64,000 nucleotides of DNA from an uncultured Acetatifactor sp. (GTDB lineage: Bacteria > Bacillota > Clostridia > Lachnospirales > Lachnospiraceae): positions 1 through 64,000 of the forward strand of contig CANQPH010000008.1 in assembly GCA_947625675.1 (NCBI GenBank), given 5' to 3'. The notes beneath the pieces were generated by a model. The model ran no database searches. It saw only the letters and a program-made list of their open reading frames with translations, and was not told the origin of the DNA. Below, one piece after another: positions 35,551 through 44,145 of the stretch (its first letter is position 1; each line of letters starts with the position of its first letter). Made by a program: the position numbers and the translations under genes.

Positions 35551-38061
35551 TCACCCCACCACCGCAGGCAAGGTGCCCTCGGCAGCTCCGCTTTCCGACT
35601 CGCCGCCCGAACCGCCTTCATTCAGAGAAGGGGAGCCGCCTTCCACAGGCGTACCGCTTCCGCCGGGTTCCGTTCCGTTCGGGGACGTTCCTTCCAAAGG
35701 CGTTCCTTCCGATGAGGGCACTTCCGGCTCCGCAGGAGCAGGCTCCCAATCCTCCGCCGGATTGATGCCGGTATTGTGATACTCCTCCGGCAGGGCCTCC
35801 ATCAAGTCATGATAATAATCGTTCCGCAGGAGATAAGCGCTGAGGTTGTACCGGTCGTTCACCTCGTTCCTCATGTCGGAAATATACTGATCTTTTTCTT
35901 CCTCCGTAGTCAGATCGACCCGAGCTCCCGGAATATGAAGGATATCCGTCCTCACCCCGCCCTTTGCTTCATAATCCGCATAAATTCCTTCAATTCCCCG
36001 TTCCGTGACATATCCCGCAATATCGTTGGTCAGAGTCCCGGAGGCCTCCAAATCCGCCCTCCAATAGGCTTCCTTTTTCTTGCGGTCATAGACCACCGTG
36101 TCGGTGATGAAGCTCTTGTCATTGAAGATGACCATGCCCTCGTCCTCCGAGAAAATGTCCTTTCCTGGGAACATCCGGGAATCATAATCGATTCCCAGCA
36201 GGTTCAGAATGGTGGGGATCAGATCCATGGCTCCGCAGACCTTGTCCACGATCACAGGCTGGTCCTCCATGGAGGCGGTCCAAAGAATCAGGTTGTTGCG
36301 GAACATATCCTTGTAATCCGCCACGCTTTTTCCCGACAATTCATCCAGCTGCTCCTGCTCCATGGCATAGGGATAATGATCCGCACTCAGACAGATCAGG
36401 GTACGGTCCAGCTGCCCGGCCTCCTCCAGTTTCTGCAGCATATATTCCAGAGCCTTATCCAGCTCCACATGACAGGCGATATAAGCCTTGCCGTTTTCAG
36501 ACATATCCACGTTCTCCACCGCAGCCTTGTTCTTGGAGGACATGGCGTTGCCGGCGAAATTATAATTCATGTGCCCGGATACCGTCATATAATAAATGTT
36601 GAAACGATCCTGGTACACGTATTCCGGCATGGTAACCTGCATCATTTCCAGGTCGGAGGCCGGCCAGGGATTATGAGGCAGGGTGAAAAGATGGTCTCCC
36701 CATTCCGATTCCTCCAAATTGCCCAGGGTGGCCGCCTTGAAGAAATAGCCCAGGTTGTTGTGGCTGATATGCCGGTCATAGTAGCTCAAACTGTTGTTGT
36801 GGTAGGCCATGCTCCCCACCCCCATTTTGGAAAACAGATGGGGCAGAGAAAAAGCCCAGTCATTGGCATTGCCCTTCCGCATGCTGTGCTGCCCGTCCGG
36901 GATCAGGCCGGTCATGTTGATGTACTCTCCGTCACTGGTGCTGGTCTGCCAGATGGGCACGTAATAATTGGTGAACACGAAGCCGGAATGGGTCATATGA
37001 TACAGGGTGGGCGTGATTTCCTCCCGCACCGCACCGTACCAGAAACCCTCCGCCGTCAGGAAGATCAGGTTGTAGCCCTCGAAGATGCCGGTATATTCAT
37101 TCCTCTTGGTGGGTTCCGCCGAGGACATGTAATCCGCCAGCCAGCTCTCTTCATCGGAACCGGCCTCCGCCTTCAGCTTCTCCCAATCGATGGGCAGCTC
37201 CTGGGGCGAAGTGTCCAAGGGTTCTTCCACTTCCGGAGTCTCCGTGGGCATCATTTCCCCGGAGGCTTCCGTCCCTGCAGAGGTTTCTTGCGGCGAAGTC
37301 TCACTCAGATTTTCCCCTTCTATTCCCTCCGGCTCTCCTTCCGTTCCTGTGCCGGAAGAAGCCAGTTCCTGAGAATCTCCGGAAGGAAGTTCCCCGTTCT
37401 CCCCCCTGTGGGTCAGACCGTCAAACAACCCTCCGAACAGGCCGGAGACCTGCACCGTCACATCTCTCTGGCACAGGGTGGTGACTCCCATGGACTCCGC
37501 CACGGACAAGGGATCATAAAACTCCGTGTATTCCTCATAGTAATCTGTCTCCAGGAATTTTCCCACCAGAATGAAAGCGATGGCGGCGACCAATCCTGCG
37601 CAGGCCGTCACCGTGCACCACAACACATGAAAGGGAAAAAACCTAGGGAACCGCAGGATCCTGCGATGCATCAATATTCCGATGGCTGCCAGGGGCAGGG
37701 CCATGAGCACCAGGAAAGGCAGGGCCGCCAGGATTCCCGCCAGGGCCTCCCGCCAATAGGTGGTGAGGGCGTCCCCGCCGCTGACGAAGATCATCTCCAA
37801 AAGCATCGGCTGCTTAAAAATGCTCATATACACGAACTGGGCCGCATACCACAGATATTGGATCCCGGAAAAGCTCCAGAATACGATCTTTTTCCACTTT
37901 TTCTTCCGGATCACCCCGATCAGCAGAAATTCCAGTGCTGCCGTCATGACGATCAGCGCAACAGTAAAGACGGGATTTGCCGCCGTAAACCCAAAGCATC
38001 CCAAATGATACACGACTTCCAGGAAAAACATGAAGCCTGCGATAATTCCTATCCAATACAT
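35551..38061 (-). CDS. LTA synthase-like sulfatase-fold membrane enzyme
   Basis: 836 aa. Five membrane helices occupy residues 1-185. An extracellular sulfatase-fold domain spans about 310-700, with the nucleophile Thr near 376 in STSDGEY (LtaS has a similar TSD motif), metal ligands in SADHYPY, and PTILNLLGI. LtaS-type enzymes transfer glycerol-phosphate from phosphatidylglycerol to a glycan or lipid. Unusual are a roughly 90-residue Ser/Thr/Glu/Gly-rich insert (about 225-315) before the catalytic domain and a similar roughly 80-residue C-terminal tail; both would extend into the wall. I favour ATG 38061 (AAGGAT 6 bases upstream) over the track's TTG 38124. It follows spoVAE, behind a possible terminator. 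Confidence 0.9.
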   Translation of the reverse strand: MYWIGIIAGFMFFLEVVYHLGCFGFTAANPVFTVALIVMTAALEFLLIGVIRKKKWKKIVFWSFSGIQYLWYAAQFVYMSIFKQPMLLEMIFVSGGDALTTYWREALAGILAALPFLVLMALPLAAIGILMHRRILRFPRFFPFHVLWCTVTACAGLVAAIAFILVGKFLETDYYEEYTEFYDPLSVAESMGVTTLCQRDVTVQVSGLFGGLFDGLTHRGENGELPSGDSQELASSGTGTEGEPEGIEGENLSETSPQETSAGTEASGEMMPTETPEVEEPLDTSPQELPIDWEKLKAEAGSDEESWLADYMSSAEPTKRNEYTGIFEGYNLIFLTAEGFWYGAVREEITPTLYHMTHSGFVFTNYYVPIWQTSTSDGEYINMTGLIPDGQHSMRKGNANDWAFSLPHLFSKMGVGSMAYHNNSLSYYDRHISHNNLGYFFKAATLGNLEESEWGDHLFTLPHNPWPASDLEMMQVTMPEYVYQDRFNIYYMTVSGHMNYNFAGNAMSSKNKAAVENVDMSENGKAYIACHVELDKALEYMLQKLEEAGQLDRTLICLSADHYPYAMEQEQLDELSGKSVADYKDMFRNNLILWTASMEDQPVIVDKVCGAMDLIPTILNLLGIDYDSRMFPGKDIFSEDEGMVIFNDKSFITDTVVYDRKKKEAYWRADLEASGTLTNDIAGYVTERGIEGIYADYEAKGGVRTDILHIPGARVDLTTEEEKDQYISDMRNEVNDRYNLSAYLLRNDYYHDLMEALPEEYHNTGINPAEDWEPAPAEPEVPSSEGTPLEGTSPNGTEPGGSGTPVEGGSPSLNEGGSGGESESGAAEGTLPAVVG

Positions 38062-38167
38062 ATCTTTATCCTTGTCTTCCGTATCTTTTGCCAATCCAAA
38101 AAGATTGTATGCCACCGGCATCAAACATATTTAAAGCCTTGTTTGCATCATTTTTGTATCTCTCGAC

Positions 38168-38185
38168 AAAAAAAGCGCTTTTTTT
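38168..38185 (-). terminator. Possible terminator after spoVAE
   Basis: Perfect palindrome aaaaaaagcgcttttttt 15 bases after the spoVAE stop, so the hairpin ends in a T7 tract on either strand. Confidence 0.5.
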
Positions 38186-38199
38186 CATGGCCGCCCCCT

Positions 38200-38556
38200 T
38201 TATTTTTTCATTTTGGGATTAAAAATGAGGCTGGCCAGATAACCGAATACCAGGGCGGCGCAGGTGCCCACCGCTCCGGCCTGGAACCCTCCGGCAAAAA
38301 GGCCCAGCAGACCCTTCTCATCGACGGCTTCCTTCACGCCCTTCATCAAGACATTGCCAAATCCCAAAAGGGGCACGCTGGCTCCGGCCCCTGCGAATTC
38401 CGCAAAAGGCTCATAAAAACCCAAGGCGCTGACGGCCGCTCCCGTCACCACCAGGAGCACCATGATCCTACCCGGCATCATCTTCGTTTTTTCCATCAAA
38501 ATCTGCACCAGGGCGCAGATCAATCCTCCCACCCAAAACGCATTGAAATAATCCAT
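38200..38556 (-). CDS. spoVAE: Stage V sporulation protein AE
   Basis: 118-aa membrane protein with three to four hydrophobic segments and the family pattern FWVGGLICALVQILMEKTKMMPGRIMV, ...GASVPLLGFGNVLMKGVKEAV and GGFQAGAVGTCAALVFGYLASL. With SpoVAC and SpoVAD it forms the channel that loads Ca-dipicolinate into the forespore and releases it on germination. AAAGGAGACTTGAG precedes the ATG. In most Firmicutes spoVAE directly follows spoVAD; here RidA and an 83-aa gene separate them. Confidence 0.93.
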   Translation of the reverse strand: MDYFNAFWVGGLICALVQILMEKTKMMPGRIMVLLVVTGAAVSALGFYEPFAEFAGAGASVPLLGFGNVLMKGVKEAVDEKGLLGLFAGGFQAGAVGTCAALVFGYLASLIFNPKMKK

Positions 38557-38690
38557 CTCAAGTCTCCTTTCCCTCTTTTGATGGATAGTGTCTGCATTTC
38601 GGGCGGGAAATATACGCAGAGGCAGAGGTGCCTGAACGAAGCAGCCGAGGCCGCTCCCCGGCGATCTGATTCAAGCGGTTCCGTCCAGTC

Positions 38691-39068
38691 TTACCCCAGG
38701 TAAGCCATGACCTCCACTTCGCACAGCACGTTCTTGGGCAGGGTCTTCACCGCCACGCAGCTCCTGGCCGGTTTCTCCGTGAAGTACCCGGCATACACCT
38801 CGTTAAAGGCGGCGAAATCTCCCATATCCGCCAGGAAGCAGGTGGTCTTCACCACGTTCTCGTAGCCGCAGCCCGCTTCCGCCAGCAGAGCGCCGATATT
38901 TTTGCAGACCTGTTCCGCCTGGGTGCGGATGTCCTCTCCCTTGATCTCTCCCGTGGCCGGGTCAATGGGGATCTGGCCGGACGCATAGAGCATCCCGTTC
39001 ACGATAATTCCCTGAGAATAAGGGCCGATGGCCGCCGGGGCCTTGTCCGTTGAAATCTTCTTCATCAT
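38691..39068 (-). CDS. ridA: RidA-family reactive intermediate deaminase
   Basis: 125 aa; RidA/YjgF/UK114 proteins hydrolyse enamine/imine intermediates made by PLP enzymes. Family motifs [44 protein letters not shown] and the active-site Arg in PARSCVAV, with the C-terminal CEVEVMAYL, are all present. The start is ATG 39068 behind AGAGGAT; the track's 13 extra residues contain the ribosome binding site. It is inserted between spoVAD and spoVAE on the same strand. Confidence 0.94.
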   Translation of the reverse strand: MMKKISTDKAPAAIGPYSQGIIVNGMLYASGQIPIDPATGEIKGEDIRTQAEQVCKNIGALLAEAGCGYENVVKTTCFLADMGDFAAFNEVYAGYFTEKPARSCVAVKTLPKNVLCEVEVMAYLG

Positions 39069-39173
39069 TTTTATCCTCTCCTTTTCCTTCTGATACGCAA
39101 CCGTCAAAATGAGCCATGCGCAAAATGCGGATGAAAACAGGGCAAACTGTTACTTGCCCATGTCCATCTCCGA

Positions 39174-39425
39174 TCATTTGCTCATGTCCACCTCCGGCTC
39201 GTCGAAGCACACCGTCACGTAGAATCCCCTGGCATTCTCCACGATATCCTCCACCACGCCCTCCCGGGATTTCAGACGATACCGGAACGGAATGTTGGCG
39301 GACATGGCCAGGGACGGGTCAATGGTATAATAATAATTGCTGGGCAAAAGACCTTCCGTCACCGTGACCTGCTGCCCCACGGTCAAAAGCCCCTGCCGCT
39401 CCATCTTGAACTCCATTCTGCGCAT
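39174..39425 (-). CDS. Small conserved-looking hypothetical protein (83 aa)
   Basis: From ATG 39425 (AAGGAGG 7 bases upstream) it encodes 83 residues with strands around LLTVGQQVTVTEGLLP, IPFRYRLKSREGVVEDIVENARGFYVTVCFDEPEVDM. It is a small, acidic, beta-rich, soluble protein with no family I can name. The preceding promoter (39454-39482) shows that it is independently transcribed. It sits between spoVAD and ridA. The track's N-terminal 44 residues extend into the promoter and repeat and are not coding. Confidence 0.72.
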   Translation of the reverse strand: MRRMEFKMERQGLLTVGQQVTVTEGLLPSNYYYTIDPSLAMSANIPFRYRLKSREGVVEDIVENARGFYVTVCFDEPEVDMSK

Positions 39426-39453
39426 AGACGTGCCTCCTTCTTTTTCCTGCTCT

Positions 39454-39482
39454 AGTTTAGCAGTATCCGAAAAGGAATGCAA
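39454..39482 (-). promoter_or_regulatory. Predicted promoter of the 83-aa gene
   Basis: Read on the minus strand: TTGCAT, 17-nt spacer, TAAACT, about 30 bases before ATG 39425. Confidence 0.7.
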
Positions 39483-39512
39483 GCAAATTAAGGATTTCTT
39501 AGGATTATTTTT

Positions 39513-39580
39513 GGATTCGCGCGGCTTTGCGAATGGCGCACGTGAACTGGGGCACAATCGGGGCGCAGATTGGTGCGCCC
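39513..39580. repeat. Partial copy of the dispersed repeat, downstream of spoVAD
   Basis: gcgcggctttgcgaatgg (39519-39536) is identical to 15576-15593, and the following cgcacgtgaactggggcac resembles tgtgggctgaactgtcac there. It includes attcgc / gcgaat and ggcgca / tgcgcc hairpins just after the spoVAD stop, and may serve as its terminator. Confidence 0.6.
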
Positions 39581-39582
39581 GC

Positions 39583-40602
39583 TTATACCGCTTCTATCAC
39601 CAAGCCGTGGACGATGCCGGGCACGCTCCGCCCCTCGTTGAAACTGGTCTTGCTGAGCAGGGCCCCCGTAGGCAGGAACAAGACCTTGCGCCAGACCCCT
39701 TCCTCCAGCTGTTTCAGGATATAGGCGGACAAAGTGACCGCACTGCAGCCGCAGCCGCTGCCCCCGGCATGGGTATCCTGTTTTTCCCTGTCGAAGATCT
39801 CAATGCCGCAATCCATGTGCTTATGGGCAATGTCATACCCTTTTTCCCGCAAAAGTTCAAACAGCACGGTCTGCCCCACGGTACCCAGGTCCCCGGTAAT
39901 GATCCTGTCATACTCCTCAGGCCCGACGCCGAAATCCTGAAAGTGCCTCTCGATGGCGGAAGCCGCCGCCGGGGCCATGCAGGCTCCCATGTTCATGGAA
40001 TCCTTCAGGCCGTAATCCACCACGCTGCCCACGGTGAAGCCCGTGATCTTCGCCCGGGATTTCTCATGCTTCTTTTTTTCCAGCACGAAAGCCCCGCTGC
40101 CCGTCACGGTCCAGGTGGCGGAAAGAGGCCGCTGGCTGCCGTACCCCAGGGGAAAGCGGAACTCCTTCTCCGCACTGGCGAAATGGCTGGAAGTGACGCA
40201 GACCATCCTTTCCCCGAAGCCCCCCGCAAGGGCCATGGAAGCCAGGGCCAGACTCTCCCCGCAGGTGGAGCAGGCCCCGTAAAGGCCGAACAAGGGAATC
40301 CCATAACAGGAAACGCCGAAAGAGGTGGCGATGGACTGCCCCAGCAAATCCCCGGCGAACAGGAAGTCCACTTCCTCCGGCCCCACTCCCGCCTTGCCCA
40401 GGGCCAGGTGCACCGCATCCTTTTGAAGAGTGCTCTCCGCTTCCTCCCAGGTCTTGCAGCCGAAGAGATCGTCCTCCCCCACCAGGTCGAACAGGGCGCC
40501 GAAGGGGCCCTGGCCCTCCTTCTGCCCCGCCACGCTGGCGCTGCTTCTGATATATACCGGTTCCGCCAGCTTCTCGCTGGCCCTTCCCAATTTCTGACTC
40601 AT
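39583..40602 (-). CDS. spoVAD: Stage V sporulation protein AD
   Basis: 339-aa thiolase-fold protein that binds dipicolinic acid in the SpoVA channel complex. Recognised by YIRSSASVAGQKEGQGPFG at the N-terminus, LLGQSIATSFGVS, GLYGACSTCGESLALAS (the thiolase-like Cys loop), NMGACMAPAAAS and the C-terminal GALLSKTSFNEGRSVPGIVHGLVIE. Length is normal. GGAGGG is 9 bases before the ATG, but an 11-bp hairpin directly upstream includes the first bases of this site. It is separated from spoVAC by four genes. Confidence 0.95.
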   Translation of the reverse strand: MSQKLGRASEKLAEPVYIRSSASVAGQKEGQGPFGALFDLVGEDDLFGCKTWEEAESTLQKDAVHLALGKAGVGPEEVDFLFAGDLLGQSIATSFGVSCYGIPLFGLYGACSTCGESLALASMALAGGFGERMVCVTSSHFASAEKEFRFPLGYGSQRPLSATWTVTGSGAFVLEKKKHEKSRAKITGFTVGSVVDYGLKDSMNMGACMAPAAASAIERHFQDFGVGPEEYDRIITGDLGTVGQTVLFELLREKGYDIAHKHMDCGIEIFDREKQDTHAGGSGCGCSAVTLSAYILKQLEEGVWRKVLFLPTGALLSKTSFNEGRSVPGIVHGLVIEAV

Positions 40603-40616
40603 ACAAAAACTCCCTC

Positions 40617-40650
40617 CTGGAAATGATTTTTATTTATCTATCATTTCCAG
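40617..40650 (-). promoter_or_regulatory. Hairpin abutting the spoVAD ribosome binding site
   Basis: ctggaaatgat / atcatttccag is a perfect 11-bp inverted repeat with a 12-base AT-rich loop. Read on the minus strand, its 3' arm ends in CCAG of CCAGGAGGG, so the stem overlaps the edge of the ribosome binding site. Confidence 0.6.
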
Positions 40651-40687
40651 AAAGGAGCGATAAATTCTCCGCTTTCAAGATTTTTTA

Positions 40688-41731
40688 TTATTCCTCTGTA
40701 CCCGTCTCCGGCTCCACCACGATGATGTAACTGGTCACCACATAAAGCACTTCTCCGTTGTATTCCACCCTGGACCAGCCGCTGGCCTCGTCTATACCCG
40801 TGCGATGGGCGGTTTCCCCGTATTTCAGTCGATAATGCACGGAAGCGTTCCCCTGATCCGTGGCAGGCTCCCCGCGCAAATTGACTTCTATCTTGGGAGA
40901 AATAACGTCGTCGCAGGGCGTGAACGTGATCTTGCGCCCGCCTGCGGTAACCACGGTGTTGTCATCTGCGCTTCCGGCACTGTCATTCTGGGGCGGCTTC
41001 GCCGTCAGATCCGTGGTCAACAGCCTGCTGCTGGCATAGAGCACCTGGCCCTCATATTCCAGCCTGGACCATCCGGTGTCCTCGTTGATCCCCGTCCTGC
41101 GGGCGGTCTGACCGTTGGAAAGCTGGGTGACCACGGTGTCGGAAGAGGCAGTGCTGGGGACGCTGCGCAGATTCGTGATCTCCTTGGCTGTCACGGTCTC
41201 ATCCACGTCCTGAAAGGACATTTCCGCCGAGGGGGTCTCCGTATTTGAAGCTTCTCCGGCATTTCCGCCCTCCGGAGAGTTTCCATTCCCTCCGTCCTCC
41301 GGAAGGTTTGCGTTTCCTCCGTTAGTTCCGCCTTCCGGAAGGTTTGAATCCCCTCCGGCTTCTCCCGCTCCGGAAGCATCCTGCATCCCTTCCGAGTCTC
41401 CCAAATTCCCGGATCCTTCCCCGGAACCTTCCGAACCTTCCAAATTTTCGGAGTCCTCGTTTCCCGCTTCGGAGCCCTCTGATCCCACAGAATCCCCCGG
41501 TTCCTCCCCGGATCCCCCCGGTCCGATCATCTCCGGATCCGCCAGGGATTCCGAGCCCTCCGCATACTGCTGGTCCAAGCCGTTCCCGCCGCCGGAATCC
41601 TCATGATACAATCTCCAGATCATCACGCAGAGCACCAGAATGATCAAGAGCAGCACAGCTCCGCCAGCCATCATCCAAATCGTGCTGCGCCTGCCCTCCA
41701 GATAATTCAAATCTTCCTCGTCTTCAAACAT
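40688..41731 (-). CDS. Membrane-anchored protein with two SH3-like domains
   Basis: 347 aa: a 20-residue cytoplasmic N-terminus (EDEEDLNYLEGRRST), one membrane helix (19-40), a long Gly/Ser/Glu/Asn-rich linker (45-165) with NLPEGG-type repeats, then two bacterial SH3 domains (about 178-240 and 265-340) that share NLRSVPSTASSDTVVTQLSNGQTARRTGI / GWSRLEYEGQVLYASSRLL. SH3_3-type domains bind peptidoglycan. It is probably a cell-wall-facing scaffold, perhaps in envelope or spore cortex work, given spoVAD downstream; this is inference. AGGAGG precedes the ATG. Confidence 0.88.
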   Translation of the reverse strand: MFEDEEDLNYLEGRRSTIWMMAGGAVLLLIILVLCVMIWRLYHEDSGGGNGLDQQYAEGSESLADPEMIGPGGSGEEPGDSVGSEGSEAGNEDSENLEGSEGSGEGSGNLGDSEGMQDASGAGEAGGDSNLPEGGTNGGNANLPEDGGNGNSPEGGNAGEASNTETPSAEMSFQDVDETVTAKEITNLRSVPSTASSDTVVTQLSNGQTARRTGINEDTGWSRLEYEGQVLYASSRLLTTDLTAKPPQNDSAGSADDNTVVTAGGRKITFTPCDDVISPKIEVNLRGEPATDQGNASVHYRLKYGETAHRTGIDEASGWSRVEYNGEVLYVVTSYIIVVEPETGTEE

Positions 41732-41838
41732 TCCGGTTTTTCCTCCTGCGCCCTTTTTTCACCCTGGGGACTTCTGCTTTCAAATTCCCCGCTTCGGCCC
41801 GCTCTGCAACTCTACCCCTCCGCTTCGGCCCGGCCATC

Positions 41839-42972
<1,134 letters not shown>

Positions 42973-43036
42973 TTATCATACCACCTTTGCGGCTTTTGGG
43001 AAATACTTTATTTGGAAACTTTTTCACAAAATCTTT

Positions 43037-44113
43037 TCACAAAACCTTTTCGCACTCCGCACACATCAGCAGGAAGGCGCCCACTCCGTGAAGGTCATTG
43101 ACGGACACGGGACGTGCGCAGTAATGCTTGTAATCCCCTACGCCGGTGCCGATGCAGACGCTGCCGAGCTGGAGATCTTCTCCTTCCCAGGTCAGGCTGC
43201 GGATCACGGCCTCGTACCCTCTCCGGGCGTTCTCCAGGTAAGCCTCCGGCAGGATCCCTTTTTTCACAGCCTTGCAAAGAGCGGCCACATACAGACAGCT
43301 GCAGGAATTCTCCAGCCAGTTGCCGGGCTGGTCCCCCTTGTCCACCACCTGGTACCATCTGCCCTCCTCGGACTGGAAACGGCAAAGAGAAGTGAGCAGA
43401 TCCGCCACCAGATCGCAGAGATCCTGATAATGAGGGTGCTCCTTCGGCACGAAATCCAGCTCGTCCAGCACGGCCACGGGCACCCAGCCCATGGAGCGGC
43501 CCCAGAATTCCGGCGACAGCCCCGTCTCCGGGTCCGCCCAATCCGCCTTGCGGCTGCTGTCCCAGGCATGATACCACAGTCCGGTGCGGGGATCCCTGGT
43601 GTATTTCCGCATGAGCAGGGCCTGCTCAATGGGGATTTCCAGATATTCCGGCTTTCCGAACCGGGCCCCGTATTCTGCGCTGATGGGCCCGCCCATATAT
43701 AAGCCGTCCAGCCACATCTGGTTGGGACAATAGCTCTTGTGCCAGAACCCGCCCACTTCATTGCGGGGGAAATCCCTGATCAGAGGAAGCAGGGTGTCCA
43801 GGGCCTTGCGGTACCTGGGATCCTGGGTGCGGTCCCACAGGGGATACAAAAGGATTCCCGGCTGAATGTCATCCAGCTGGCCCGGATCGTATTTCAGGAT
43901 GTTGCCTTCCCCGTCCATGACGGAATCCACCCAATCCTGAACGTATTGAATATATTTTTCTTCCCCGCACAGCTGCCAGACATGATGCACGCCGGACAAA
44001 AACACTCCCTGATGATAATGAAAGTGCCCCTTGGGAGGCAGATCGGCAGCGGCGAATTTCCGCATCATGGTATCGCAGGCAGCCTTGGCAAAAGTAAGCG
44101 GACGTTGGTTCAT
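43037..44113 (-). CDS. GH105 unsaturated rhamnogalacturonyl hydrolase
   Basis: 358 aa with the (alpha/alpha)6 GH88/GH105 fold of YteR: catalytic Asp near residue 135 in MWLDGLYMGGP, HAWDSS, PEFWGRSMGW, and C-terminal GVGDYKHYCARPVSVNDLHGVGAFLL. These enzymes remove the unsaturated uronic acid left by pectate or rhamnogalacturonan lyases, in the cytoplasm. ATG 44113 is preferred; the track extends into the end of the ATPase gene. It is isolated from the GH78 locus at 48-50 kb by spoVAC and the ATPase, but both act on rhamnogalacturonan-like glycans. Confidence 0.92.
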   Translation of the reverse strand: MNQRPLTFAKAACDTMMRKFAAADLPPKGHFHYHQGVFLSGVHHVWQLCGEEKYIQYVQDWVDSVMDGEGNILKYDPGQLDDIQPGILLYPLWDRTQDPRYRKALDTLLPLIRDFPRNEVGGFWHKSYCPNQMWLDGLYMGGPISAEYGARFGKPEYLEIPIEQALLMRKYTRDPRTGLWYHAWDSSRKADWADPETGLSPEFWGRSMGWVPVAVLDELDFVPKEHPHYQDLCDLVADLLTSLCRFQSEEGRWYQVVDKGDQPGNWLENSCSCLYVAALCKAVKKGILPEAYLENARRGYEAVIRSLTWEGEDLQLGSVCIGTGVGDYKHYCARPVSVNDLHGVGAFLLMCAECEKVL

Positions 44114-44145
44114 GGTTTTGCACATTCCTTTCTTTCTCTTTTTCT

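Noticed and set aside
38062-38124. TTG start of the LTA-synthase-like gene at 38124
   Set aside because: The ATG at 38061 has an AAGGAT site at good distance, and the 21 additional residues are charged and precede the first membrane helix.
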